Assembly: GCA_963514095.1 (NCBI GenBank)
Contig: OY741267.1
Location: 14,068,261-14,132,260 of the forward strand
Reading direction: 5' to 3'
Origin: Eutrigla gurnardus
Lineage: Eukaryota; Chordata; Actinopteri; Perciformes; Triglidae
DNA: 64,000 bases
Under the pieces are notes generated by a model. The model made no database searches and was not told where the DNA came from. It saw only the letters and a list, made by a program, of their open reading frames with translations. The position numbers and the translations under genes are program-made. Shown here in pieces: positions 52,701 through 55,397 of the stretch. The number at the start of each line of letters is the position of its first letter. Positions within the stretch are counted from its first letter, which is position 1.

Positions 52701-53231
52701 TTGCCACTCGACTGCCTCTCGGTTTGTGAGCAGCAGCTAAAGTGTTTTGTCAACAGGTGTGCAGAGTCAGCAGAGCTTCAGCATCGGTTCATCCATTATA
52801 AATGAAGAGATAAACTCATGATGACTCAGTTTATCTTTTCTGGGTAGATGGAGCCACATAGCTGCGCTCCGCACTTCTTCACTTATATGAATTACACAAA
52901 ACGACATATGATGATGTTTATTGATCCCTGAGGGGGAATAGAGTCAATACAAGGTCAAAGAATAAAAACGTAGCCAGACAATGAAGGTGTTTGATTGAAG
53001 GGATGGAAATTAGTTATGTATGTTCACACGGACTCACCCCGATACTGTCCTCCTGCCTGTACTGTTTCCAGTTGTGGCCCGTGTCGCTGAACATCAGCAG
53101 GTACGACGACAGCCAATCGGAGCTGCCGTAGCGGCCCTGAGTAGCGACGGCTGTGATCTTGGTCCGCTCGCCCAGGTCCACCTCCAGCCACTGATACCTG
53201 TCTGAGGTGAGGGGAGACCAGCCTCCAGCTC
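1116..53231 (-). CDS. cntnap5: Contactin-associated protein-like 5 (CNTNAP5-type) gene, exons 3-19, partial at both ends
   Basis: Seventeen minus-strand exons join in frame through GT-AG introns: 53038-53231, 49870-50017, 46469-46675, 39361-39533, 39150-39278, 37325-37592, 37003-37146, 35215-35386, 24277-24383, 22139-22258, 21098-21298, 17138-17300, 15897-16024, 15194-15364, 12308-12526, 4628-4867 and 1116-1340 (3009 nt). The domain order F5/8C, LamG, LamG, EGF, fibrinogen-like, LamG, EGF, LamG is diagnostic of Caspr/CNTNAP. Family members are type I neuronal surface proteins that act in cell adhesion with contactins. Stretches such as GVFLENLGIKDFIRIEL and EQSCEAYKHNGNTSG fit CNTNAP5 better than CNTNAP1 or CNTNAP2, as far as I remember the family. 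Teleosts have more than one CNTNAP5 copy, and I cannot tell which one this is; CNTNAP3/4 are less likely alternatives. The signal peptide, transmembrane segment and cytoplasmic tail are outside the window. Exon numbers are inferred from the 24-exon family structure. Confidence 0.88.
1341..4627 (-). other. cntnap5-like intron 18
   Basis: This intron is about 3.3 kb. It contains a minus-strand tRNA-derived SINE at about 2400-2556. I recognise nothing else; 4100-4320 is AT-rich. Confidence 0.75.
2400..2556 (-). mobile_element. tRNA-derived SINE (reverse orientation)
   Basis: Read on the minus strand it starts GGCTGAGGCTCGGTGGGTAGAGCGG (given here as an A-box region, 2556 downwards) and has a B box GGTGGTTCGATCCC near 2490. 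It continues into a non-tRNA body with AAAGTGCTTAGGATTGG. The head closely matches the tRNA-like head of fish SINEs, including the copy at 41924. The 3' end is uncertain and no target duplication was identified. Confidence 0.7.
4628..4867 (-). CDS. cntnap5: cntnap5-like exon 18: end of laminin G domain 3 plus EGF-like domain 2
   Basis: This exon is 240 nt, phase 1 in and out. The acceptor is tgttctcag and the donor is ACAG|gtaaac. It encodes GGTASRQKGFQGCIRSLQLN and LDLEERAKITPGVQPGCPGH, then EGF2 with CSSYGSLCKNQGRCVE and GFHCDCSLSAYTGVFC. The SRQKGFxGCIRSLxLNG and DLEERAK(V/I)TxGVxPGCPGHCSSYGSxC blocks match CNTNAP5 closely. The usual NGG of EGF2 reads NQG. Confidence 0.95.
6571..7076. mobile_element. 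Short inverted-repeat DNA transposon, probably non-autonomous
   Basis: The left end AGGCTGTGCTCACACTACAC (from 6576) and the right end read backwards, AGGCCGTGTTCATACTGCAC (to 7072), are inverted repeats with four mismatches over 20 bases. The match may extend a few bases outward (CAGTGAGG versus CACTTAGG). No coding capacity is visible inside. I could not define a convincing target duplication, so the superfamily is open; hAT is a guess. Confidence 0.65.
7905..8748 (-). mobile_element. 5'-truncated L2/CR1-type LINE fragment with reverse transcriptase remnant
   Basis: The minus-strand frame from about 8748 to 8159 encodes a reverse transcriptase core: GVPQGSVLGPLLF, then YADDTQLFLSF with the catalytic YADD, LADISVWTTAHHLKLNLNKT and ELLFIPG. 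This spelling is typical of fish L2 (Maui-like) elements. The frame breaks after RTFLTKDAEER, where an internal deletion is likely. A poly-T/poly-G tract lies at 8107-8139. The stretch 7905-7962 (GCAGACGCTTTTGTCCAAAG) is a common fish L2 3'-end sequence in the matching orientation. The element is non-functional. Confidence 0.8.
9815..9930. repeat. Common teleost dispersed repeat fragment
   Basis: The segment with AGCATGCTAACATGCTCACC and AACACAAAGTACAGCTGTGG resembles a sequence seen repeatedly in teleost introns. Part of the same motif recurs at 19080-19140. The family is not identified. Confidence 0.5.
9925..10555. mobile_element. MITE-like element, copy A (internally palindromic)
   Basis: The body is shared with 35451-35895 and 45598-46128. 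Shared blocks include ACCAACAATAACCATCAACA, CCTTAGCAAAGCGTTGTCAC and GTTGCTATGACAACAAGTGA. The segments 9930-9968 and 10176-10213 are inverted copies of each other. The right end carries CTCAGAATATTGCCTACCTC and GGCCCTAATACGCC, which mirrors the left end of copy C. The left boundary is approximate. Confidence 0.65.
12308..12526 (-). CDS. cntnap5: cntnap5-like exon 17: laminin G domain 3, middle
   Basis: This exon is 219 nt, phase 1 in and out. The acceptor is ctccgtcag and the donor is ATAG|gtgagt. It encodes VVFSFDVGNGPLEVRV, PLNDNRWHRVRAERNVKEAS and HFHLQLNSQLFIG. The FxFDVGNGP, NDNxWHxVRAERN(L/V)K and LQLNSQLF(V/I)G blocks are near-invariant. The transcript upstream of the acceptor is pyrimidine-rich for about 70 nt. 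Confidence 0.94.
   Translation of the reverse strand, partial: PPPRWFSPSMLVTGHWRFAWSQASLSMTTGGTESEPRGTSRRRRSDWMNFLSPHRRLQLTDTSTCSSTASCS
12527..15193 (-). other. cntnap5-like intron 16
   Basis: This intron is about 2.7 kb. The only clear feature is the compound (CT)n(TA)n microsatellite at 14485-14577. No exon or transposon is recognised in the remainder. Confidence 0.75.
14485..14577. repeat. Compound (CT)25(AT)~21 microsatellite
   Basis: About 25 CT units (14485-14534) run directly into about 21 AT units (14535-14577). Read on either strand the tract generates spurious open frames. Confidence 0.97.
15194..15364 (-). CDS. cntnap5: cntnap5-like exon 16: laminin G domain 3, start
   Basis: This exon is 171 nt, phase 1 in and out. 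The acceptor is gtttctcag and the donor is GAGCT|gtgagt. It encodes NFWNAAFF, SYLHFPTFHGELSADISFLF and SSGVFLENLGIKDFIRIELS. The FWNA..F, YLHF.TFH.E.SADISF.FKT and GVFLEN(L/M)G..DFI blocks are strongly conserved; FLENLGIKDFIR is the CNTNAP5-type spelling. Confidence 0.94.
15365..15896 (-). other. cntnap5-like intron 15
   Basis: This 532-nt intron is AT-rich. I see no repeat or regulatory motif in it. Confidence 0.75.
15897..16024 (-). CDS. cntnap5: cntnap5-like exon 15: linker into laminin G domain 3
   Basis: This exon is 128 nt, phase 2 in and phase 1 out. The acceptor is ctcctccag and the donor is GACA|gtaagt. It encodes EDSGLLTHEESLPVRSLLLG, then GSEAAYRVGPLRCYGD. The (D)xGxLxxxExLPV and GSEAAxR(I/V)GPLRCYGD blocks match the family. 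About 370 nt directly upstream on the transcript is almost pure pyrimidine. Confidence 0.93.
16025..17137 (-). other. cntnap5-like intron 14, with long pyrimidine tract and a fish repeat
   Basis: Positions 16025-16400 are almost purely purine on the plus strand, so the transcript has about 370 nt of pyrimidine-rich sequence leading into the exon-15 acceptor. Near the other end, 17009-17095 is a dispersed repeat starting 43 nt after the exon-14 donor. The middle shows nothing recognisable. Confidence 0.75.
17009..17095 (+). repeat. Dispersed fish repeat (GGCAAGGCAAGGC...TTTATTTGTATAGCAC type)
   Basis: GGCAAGGCAAGGCAAGGCCA, CTTTATTTGTATAGCACATT and CAGACTCAAAGTGCTTCACA form a motif string common in teleost genomes, probably the end of a retroelement. 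The family is not assigned. Confidence 0.65.
17138..17300 (-). CDS. cntnap5: cntnap5-like exon 14: end of fibrinogen-like module
   Basis: This exon is 163 nt, phase 1 in and phase 2 out. The acceptor is tttcag, immediately preceded on the transcript by about 41 TG repeats. The donor is GAGTG|gtactg, weak compared with the other donors. It encodes GSPFSWWLGG, YWGGAQPGSQQCVCG and CVDPQHYCNCDADRTEW. The YWGG..PG.Q.C.CG and CNCDAD motifs are conserved in the family. Skipping it would shift the frame. The alternative reading that runs on into a stop (EWY*) is simply intron readthrough. Confidence 0.92.
17307..17389. repeat. (CA)41 microsatellite abutting the exon-14 acceptor
   Basis: There are about 41 uninterrupted CA units on the plus strand, i.e. 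(TG)41 on the transcript. Only TTTCAG separates the repeat from the first base of exon 14, so the repeat occupies the place of the polypyrimidine tract. Confidence 0.97.
18613..18999 (+). mobile_element. tRNA-derived SINE, full-length copy with 12-bp target duplication
   Basis: The head GGGCTGCACGGTGGTGTAGT (A box) and GGGTTCGATCCCCGG (B box) are followed by the conserved body GTGTGGAGTTTGCATGTTCT, TGACTCTAAATTGCCCGTAG and CAGGATAAGCGGTAGAAAAT, with a (GGAT)n tail. It is flanked by the perfect 12-bp repeat TGTTTCAGCACT at 18601-18612 and 19000-19011. This family is very abundant in spiny-rayed fish; I do not assign a database name. Confidence 0.9.
20001..20096. repeat. 96-bp hairpin (miniature inverted repeat)
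   Basis: The left arm GGGGGGTTATGTCCCAGACT and the right arm AGTCTGGCACATAACCCCCC are inverted repeats with one mismatch, extending to ATT/AAT inside. The loop is about 50 nt. No clear target duplication is visible. It may be a tiny MITE or a structured RNA element. Confidence 0.8.
20577..20947 (-). mobile_element. Second copy of the same SINE, opposite orientation
   Basis: This is the reverse complement of the 18613-18999 family, including the A and B boxes near 20947 and 20885 and the tail at the low-coordinate end. It is flanked by CCAGAAAGTAAACAT (20562-20576) and CCAGAAAGCAAACAT (20948-20962), a 15-bp target duplication with one mismatch. The two copies are head-to-head 1.6 kb apart. 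Confidence 0.9.
21098..21298 (-). CDS. cntnap5: cntnap5-like exon 13: fibrinogen-like module
   Basis: This exon is 201 nt, phase 1 in and out. The acceptor is cccaccag and the donor is CCAG|gtagag. It encodes EEDTWMVIQHNNSELTRVRP, then EQLSAVISQ and SEHCEQELSYRCRKSRLLNT. The W(T/M)xxQHNN(T/S)ELTRVR and EHCEQE(L/V)xY.C(R)xSRLLNTP motifs match CNTNAP5 specifically. Upstream of its acceptor the transcript has a (CA)26 tract about 46 nt away. Confidence 0.94.
21299..22138 (-). other. cntnap5-like intron 12
   Basis: This 840-nt intron contains a (TG)26 tract on the plus strand at 21345-21396. The rest is AT-rich with nothing recognised. Confidence 0.75.
21345..21396. repeat. (TG)26 microsatellite
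   Basis: It is an uninterrupted TG run. On the transcript it is (CA)26 about 46 nt upstream of the exon-13 acceptor, a position where CA repeats can act as hnRNP L-type splicing elements; that role is inferred, not shown. Confidence 0.97.
22139..22258 (-). CDS. cntnap5: cntnap5-like exon 12: start of fibrinogen-like module
   Basis: This exon is 120 nt, phase 1 in and out. The acceptor is cctcccag and the donor is ACAG|gtgagg. It encodes VYEQSCEAYKHNGNTSGHFY and DGSGPIKPQLVYCNMT. The (S/V)IYEQSCE.Y.H.GNT and DPDGSGPxxPxxVYCNMT blocks mark the fibrinogen C-terminal-like region found in CNTNAP proteins between EGF1 and LamG3. NTS and NMT are potential glycosylation sites. Confidence 0.94.
22577..22621. 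repeat. (CT)n(CA)n compound microsatellite
   Basis: About 14 CT units pass directly into about 9 CA units in intron 11. Confidence 0.95.
23370..23465. repeat. Dispersed repeat fragment, copy 1
   Basis: TTTGCACTGTTAGCACT, the GGCTCAG block and AGAGC(C/T)(A/G)TG follow one another here and again near 52360-52445 (TTTGCACTGTTAGCACTGTT, CCGGCTCAGCTATC, AGAGCTGTTG). They are diverged members of one fish repeat family of unknown type. Confidence 0.5.
24277..24383 (-). CDS. cntnap5: cntnap5-like exon 11: EGF-like domain 1
   Basis: This exon is 107 nt, phase 2 in and phase 1 out. The acceptor is tctgtcag and the donor is CAGCT|gtaagt. It encodes RCSPSCCEHGGRCSQSW, TIFHCNCSDSGYSGATCHS. The order C..C(E)HGG.C....F.C.C...GY.GATC is an EGF fold. 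Mammalian CNTNAP5 reads about LPNYC where this gene reads SPSCC, so there is one extra cysteine (seven instead of six). The exon is too short to appear as an ORF in this frame and was read directly. A 1.5-kb palindromic element ends 58 nt upstream of its acceptor on the transcript. Confidence 0.92.
24442..25951. mobile_element. 1.5-kb foldback (long inverted-repeat) element
   Basis: The arms 24442-24895 and 25520-25951 are near-perfect reverse complements for more than 430 nt, joined by a non-repeated centre of about 620 nt. The ends are GGGTCATTCCGTGTCATTTC on the left and GAAATGACACGGAATGACCC on the right. Matching TATG lies just outside both ends (24438-24441 and 25952-25955), a possible 4-bp target duplication. 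No transposase frame is visible, so it would be non-autonomous; the superfamily is unknown. Confidence 0.85.
27747..27816 (+). repeat. tRNA-like sequence inside the Harbinger-like element
   Basis: It has an A-box-like TTGGGTGAGTGGTGATGC, a TGCCC/GGGCA anticodon-type stem and a B-box-like GGTTCACATCCCGG. The ends do not form a tRNA acceptor stem, so it is a tRNA-derived or chance tRNA-like sequence rather than a tRNA gene. Confidence 0.4.
28112..28140. repeat. (GA)14 microsatellite
   Basis: It is a short uninterrupted GA run inside the Harbinger-like element. Confidence 0.9.
28160..28249 (-). repeat. tRNA-like sequence within a hairpin in the Harbinger-like element
   Basis: On the minus strand it has ATAGCGTAGAGGTAACGTG (A-box-like), a perfect GCCGGC/GCCGGC stem around TTTGCATGCT and CGGTTCAATTCCCG (B-box-like). 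It is enclosed by a 10-bp inverted repeat TTTCTCAAAC/GTTTGAGAAA (28160-28169 and 28240-28249). The acceptor stem and loop sizes are wrong for a functional tRNA. Confidence 0.45.
28237..28461 (-). pseudogene. Myb/SANT-like protein remnant of a Harbinger-type transposon
   Basis: The 74-codon frame contains LMELYEEYKPII, then NTVVINKNCEAAWARIAERL, which looks like the trihelix/Myb-like DNA-binding domain encoded by PIF/Harbinger transposons (and domesticated in NAIF1-like proteins). It is truncated at the N-terminus and lacks the rest of the protein. The call rests on recall of the family pattern. Confidence 0.6.
31394..31549. repeat. Long imperfect (CA)n microsatellite
   Basis: About 155 nt of CA repeats are interrupted by ATACA and AGAGA units. 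It produces spurious His-Thr and Cys-Val open frames on the two strands. Confidence 0.95.
32294..32376 (+). tRNA. tRNA-Leu (anticodon TAA), copy 1
   Basis: The 83-nt sequence folds as a full leucine tRNA. The acceptor ACCAGGA pairs with TCCTGGT, followed by discriminator A. It has A box GGCCGAGTGGTTAAGG, anticodon arm TTGGACTTAAGATCCAA with loop anticodon TAA, a long variable arm (TGGG/CCCA) and T arm GTGGGTTCGAACCCCAC. It decodes UUA codons. It lies in intron 10 on the strand opposite the host gene. I see no TTTT Pol III terminator in the first 200 nt downstream, so expression is uncertain although the gene body looks intact. Confidence 0.95.
33492..33556 (+). pseudogene. Degenerate tRNA-Leu copy between the two intact ones
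   Basis: The sequence begins ACCAGGATG and ends CTCCTGGTA like the intact tRNA-Leu genes. It keeps the tail of the anticodon arm and the variable arm (ATCCAATGGGCACATGCCCA). The D arm and anticodon are largely deleted and the T arm is mutated (GAGGGTCAGAACCCATC). It cannot fold into a working tRNA. Confidence 0.85.
34010..34645 (+). pseudogene. Decayed non-LTR retrotransposon ORF fragment
   Basis: Plus-strand pieces in shifting frames spell RLRDKVPYESLLEHVNAVL, EYKLIHSTAAVILEMPRW, then RRLEVKTNATWTEFSQQSEL, KGVRQELPRKYSILSIPEAL. The last two blocks resemble the EAKIKxTRREVSQLSELQKG...LSIPEALETAK region that precedes the reverse transcriptase domain in some LINE proteins. Several frameshifts and stops (for example TAA after PRWTA) show it is dead. 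The clade is not assigned. Confidence 0.55.
34764..34846 (+). tRNA. tRNA-Leu (anticodon TAA), copy 2
   Basis: This copy is identical over all 83 nt to the copy at 32294. About 150 nt of 3' flank is also recognisably shared (for example taaatctcatc.ac.taaatgtcaa and gttagtaatc.ggagac-type blocks), but has diverged and carries indels. This points to local duplication of the tRNA with its flank, with the tRNA body kept identical by selection or gene conversion. No TTTT run follows closely here either. Confidence 0.95.
35215..35386 (-). CDS. cntnap5: cntnap5-like exon 10: end of laminin G domain 2
   Basis: This exon is 172 nt, phase 1 in and phase 2 out. The acceptor is ctctccag and the donor is GACAG|gtcaga. 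It encodes GCPAEEDGQECKNP, then FNIFQGCLRLLSVENQPVDL, LGNYSQLQIDMCGI and IDR. The FQGC(M/L)RL, NQPxDL and GNxSxLxIDxC blocks are diagnostic, and NYS is a potential glycosylation site. The donor opens intron 10 (about 10.8 kb), where the tRNA genes lie. Confidence 0.93.
35387..37002 (-). other. cntnap5-like intron 9
   Basis: This 1.6-kb intron contains MITE copy B (35451-35895) beginning only 64 nt from the exon-10 acceptor. A purine-rich stretch lies at about 36290-36500. Nothing else is recognised. Confidence 0.75.
35451..35895. mobile_element. MITE-like element, copy B, with about 38-bp terminal inverted repeats
   Basis: The arms 35478-35516 (ATGGAGCCAAGAGAGGTGGG...) and 35838-35875 (...CCCACCTCTCTCGGCTCCAT) are inverted copies with only two mismatches, bordered by A and T runs. 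The interior shares ACCAACAATAACCATCAACA with copy A and, inverted, with copy C. The left edge has CCGTATTAGGGCC; the corresponding right edge appears lost. No coding capacity. Confidence 0.8.
37003..37146 (-). CDS. cntnap5: cntnap5-like exon 9: laminin G domain 2
   Basis: This exon is 144 nt, phase 1 in and out. The acceptor is tctccag and the donor is GGCG|gtaaga. It encodes GSALNDGQWHSVALSCRRGR, LTVAVD and QLFFGG. LNDGQWHSV is the LamG metal/ligand-face strand and FFGG closes the sheet, as in the family. It lies only 178 nt from exon 8. Confidence 0.93.
37325..37592 (-). CDS. cntnap5: cntnap5-like exon 8: first half of laminin G domain 2
   Basis: This exon is 268 nt, phase 0 in and phase 1 out. 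The acceptor is ctctcag and the donor is GCAG|gtcagt. It encodes GNVTFSCAES, a variable linker, then LSIGFQFRTWNKAGLLLTFD and ARLRLQIHKAGRALLELSAG. GNVTFSC and SxxFQFRTWNKxGLLL are near-invariant in this position of CNTNAP proteins. NVT is a potential glycosylation site. The exon is GC-rich compared with its flanking introns. Confidence 0.93.
37593..39149 (-). other. cntnap5-like intron 7
   Basis: This 1.56-kb intron shows no exon, RNA gene or recognised repeat. Confidence 0.7.
39150..39278 (-). CDS. cntnap5: cntnap5-like exon 7: C-terminal end of laminin G domain 1, short form
   Basis: This exon is 129 nt (43 codons), phase 0 in and out. The acceptor is cctcttatag and the donor is AACG|gtgagt. 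It encodes LSVGTVQSLVSKKDFHGCLE and NLLYNGLNLIELAKHNDHQV. The KKDFHGC(L/I)ENL.YNG signature closes LamG1. The family's LSFGG(I/L)PxPGKP loop is replaced by LSVGTVQSLVS, leaving the exon about five codons shorter than the mammalian CNTNAP5/CNTNAP2 equivalent as I remember it. No in-frame acceptor upstream would restore the loop. Confidence 0.9.
39361..39533 (-). CDS. cntnap5: cntnap5-like exon 6: laminin G domain 1, middle
   Basis: This exon is 173 nt, phase 1 in and phase 0 out. The acceptor is tctcccag and the donor is GAGCAG|gtgggc. It encodes LASLGSLLDDQHWHHLAVER and LNLTVDKHTERIQIPAEF. The SLLDDQHWH and LTVDKHT blocks are characteristic of LamG1 in CNTNAP5, and NLT is a potential N-glycosylation site. 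Its acceptor ends a pyrimidine-rich stretch of about 360 nt on the transcript strand. The next intron is only 82 nt. Confidence 0.93.
40704..40746. repeat. (GAT)n microsatellite
   Basis: About 14 GAT units with one GGT interruption; the opposite strand would read as poly-Ser. Confidence 0.92.
41924..42105 (+). mobile_element. tRNA-derived SINE
   Basis: The tRNA-like head GCTCAGAGGTAGAGCGAGTC (A box) and TTGGTTCAATTCCTGGCTCC (B box) are followed by TTTGGGCAAGATAATGACC, GCCATCAGTGTGAG and a tail with CTATAAAAATGCAGGTCCA. This is the layout of a widespread teleost SINE. The 3' tail is followed directly by an L2 LINE fragment. Confidence 0.8.
42106..42330 (+). mobile_element. 3' fragment of an L2-type LINE
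   Basis: The plus strand encodes IRDSKSLTIFLKTHLFSSAY followed by a stop, the usual C-terminal end of fish L2 ORF2 proteins, then a CT/T-rich 3' region with repeated TTGTTTAATTG. Only the last piece of the element is present. Confidence 0.65.
42412..42989. mobile_element. hAT-like non-autonomous DNA transposon (578 bp)
   Basis: The left end AAGGCCTGATTATGCTTCCG and the right end reversed, AAGGCTGGATTATGCTTCCG, are inverted repeats with two mismatches. The flanks AAAGCCTT (42404-42411) and AAAGCCTC (42990-42997) match at 7 of 8 positions, in keeping with a hAT 8-bp duplication. The interior has many GCAACG/CGTTGC words and CpG, and no transposase frame. The superfamily call is tentative. Confidence 0.72.
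45598..46128. mobile_element. MITE-like element, copy C (inverted relative to copy B)
   Basis: The left end GGCGTATTAGGGGC mirrors the right end of copy A. The interior AACAGTTTGCTAAGGTCCTC, TTTATTGTTGGTTAATTTTA and GTGGTTTGGCTAAGCTAGCG is the reverse complement of copies A and B. The first 180 nt is a tandem array of AAGTCGCAGATTTA(C/T)GAG-type units. Ends near 46128; right boundary approximate. Confidence 0.7.
46469..46675 (-). CDS. cntnap5: cntnap5-like exon 5: start of laminin G domain 1
   Basis: This exon is 207 nt, phase 1 in and phase 1 out. The acceptor is gtcttccag and the donor is CAAG|gtataa. It encodes SDVVSLDGSSSSLVYRLSPG followed by VVSLKFKTLRNSGTLL and LSLELERGKLLLLFRQ. The SDV..(F/L)DG opening and the VxSLKFKT strand match the start of LamG1 in CNTNAP5. 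A nearby in-frame AG six nucleotides downstream would also splice, but the chosen acceptor restores the family's (K/T)SDV junction. Confidence 0.92.
46676..49869 (-). other. cntnap5-like intron 4
   Basis: This 3.2-kb, AT-rich intron contains no exon and no repeat that I recognise. Confidence 0.7.
49870..50017 (-). CDS. cntnap5: cntnap5-like exon 4: end of F5/8C domain
   Basis: This exon is 148 nt, entering in phase 0 and leaving in phase 1. The acceptor is gttttcag and the donor is TTACA|gtaagg. It encodes SFPGNSNADSVVQYKLQQPA, ARFLRLIPLDWNPSGRIGLR and LETYGCPY. The R(F/Y)xRxxPLDWN and GLRxExYGC motifs end the discoidin domain. The final Cys would pair with the N-terminal Cys encoded outside the window. 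The length matches what I recall for this exon in mammalian CNTNAP genes. Confidence 0.93.
50018..53037 (-). other. cntnap5-like intron 3
   Basis: This 3.0-kb intron has a purine-rich patch (50560-50910) and a dispersed repeat fragment at 52360-52445 related to 23370-23465. No exon is recognised. Confidence 0.7.
53038..53231 (-). CDS. cntnap5: cntnap5-like exon 3: F5/8 type C (discoidin) domain
   Basis: This exon is 194 nt, entering in phase 1 and leaving in phase 0. The acceptor is tccctgcag and the donor is GGG|gtgagt. It encodes GAGGWSP, then QWLEVDLGERTKITAVATQG, RYGSSDW and FSDTGHNWKQYRQEDSIG, the core of the F5/8C beta-sandwich. The WLEVDLG and ATQGRYGSSDW blocks are near-invariant in CNTNAP proteins. 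The mammalian family has Trp at the exon 3/4 junction (DSIW); here it reads Gly. The preceding exon, which should carry the first conserved Cys of the domain, is not found to the right within the window. Confidence 0.93.
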
Positions 53232-54241
53232 CTGCAGGGAGAGCAGGAGACAACCAGCATGTAAGTGCGTGATTACATTTCCATTTCACTGGGAGGAGAT
53301 GAAATAAGCTTTGGTAGATGCTGAAAAGGGAATTGCATCGCTTGACCTTTCATCCTGAACCAAAATCACACATTTCCCGTTTCGAGAGGCGGATGAAGAA
53401 AATTGATTGAGCCACAGCAAAAACATTTAAATCTATATTGAAGATATAATGGGATACAACTCCTAACTTTTCAGATGGATTTAAATCACTCATCTTTCGC
53501 AATGTTTTTCCACAGGGGCATCACAAATGTGTTTCTTTTCATATCCATCTAAGAAACAATCTAGCATTTTCATTTGTGAAATGAAAACATAAAATCAGCA
53601 TTTGATGTGTCACTTGTCAAAGCTTCAGAGCTGCAGAAATGTAAACTCATCTGTGCCCCAAATAAATATGAATGAACATATTCATCCAAAAGTCATCTCG
53701 CAATAATAATGCTAATTCTGCATCCTTTGTCTTAACGGATGGCTTGGCTCTGTGTATCAGCTGATACCTCCTAACAGTCAAATGCCTGAGTTTAATGAAC
53801 AAGCTGTTTGTGTGGATGTTAGGCAACATCAGGCTTGGCTTCAATAATGGAACACTTTGAGACCCACTTAGTTAGCAGGTCACTGAGTTGGCCTGCTGTT
53901 GGCTCATGACAACTAAAGCAGAACAGAAATAGAAGCTGATATCATAAACAATAAAGTGGTGCAAAGAACTAATCAGTTTTACGGCACCCCTGTTTTACAA
54001 TTCGTATCCTCCCTCAATTGTCATCAATAAACAGACTGTGTTGTTAGCGGTTGTGCTCTGGTTCAGCAGGTTGAGATGTTTTCCCACAAAAAAGGTGACC
54101 AATTAGAGTGGAAGAAATGTGCACTATTTCATAACCCCTTCTAGATGTAATATACTAACATCGCATTAAGGCTGCTTACTGATGCATACAATGCAGAATG
54201 TGTTATGCTGTGAGATTGTGTGTGCGTGCATTTGTGTGAAA

Positions 54242-54279
<38 letters not shown>

Positions 54280-54391
54280 CATTGCAAGTGTAAATTTGGG
54301 CATGGCGTTGACACAAGCCTGCTTGTACAGATAAACTGTGGTTTGATCGAATGGGCTGCTGCACAATAAAGACACTTCAAATACTGTGCAG

Positions 54392-54438
<47 letters not shown>

Positions 54439-54538
54439 CGCACATTGGAAAATACTCTGCCAGGCCAAAACGACGACTCACAGCTTAAACACCATATGGG
54501 CAGATTGTGAAGGAGGCTGCTGACCAGCGTCCCACTGA

Positions 54539-54572
<34 letters not shown>
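54242..54572. repeat. Cluster of three CA/TG microsatellites
   Basis: (CA)n occurs at 54242-54273, (TG)n with CG interruptions at 54394-54440, and (CA)n at 54541-54572. The opposite orientations could pair as a stem. Confidence 0.92.
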
Positions 54573-54575
<3 letters not shown>

Positions 54576-55397
54576 AATACACAACACGTTCTCACTCAAT
54601 GCGTCAAATAATGCAGCTTGGTCAGAGCTGCAAGGCTTCGCTCTTCACACCCCTCCAGCGTCACTTTTGCAAGTGTCAGTCACAGCGTGTCAAAACACGC
54701 TTGTGACTTGGAGAGTGTCTTTACACAATAAACCAATGCTTCACAGCAAGATAGGTTTAGGCAACAAAACTGCTTGGTTAGGTTTAGGAAAAGAGCGTGG
54801 TTGATGAACGACTCACATGACTCGACACTAACCATTCCTGTTAACAGTCTTCATGCTACGTCAGTTGCTCTGCCCATATTGCCTCGGGTGGATGCGTCAC
54901 ACACAAACACTCGCATGCTAAATGAGCATCAGTGTCAGACGCCAAGCACTGACCAAGCAGCATTATACGACGCTTGGCAGTGAGAACGGGTTGGAATGCA
55001 CGCATGTCAGGAAGCCTAACGAAGCATAAACACACTGAAAGCTGCTTAAATGCCACTTGACTTTAAGAGAGAGTCCGCTTCCTCCCAAAAGCATCAAGCA
55101 AATACTGTGTCCAAGCTGTTACTTACAAACATTTCCACTCATTTCCAGAGATCACTTTCTAGGATTTAACATTTTCAGTGGTGATCGAGCTGCTACACCA
55201 AACAGGGATCGAGCCATACTCTACAATGTCCCTTTGTTCATAGAATAATAAAACCATCCACAGTTACCAGCAAGCAGTGGCTAATATTTACATTTGAAGG
55301 ATAATTTAACTTAGATTATTCAGAGTTTTAGTTGAAATGTCATCTAACCTATATGTGCTACCATGTGACATGACTTTACAGTGTTTAAACAACTTAA

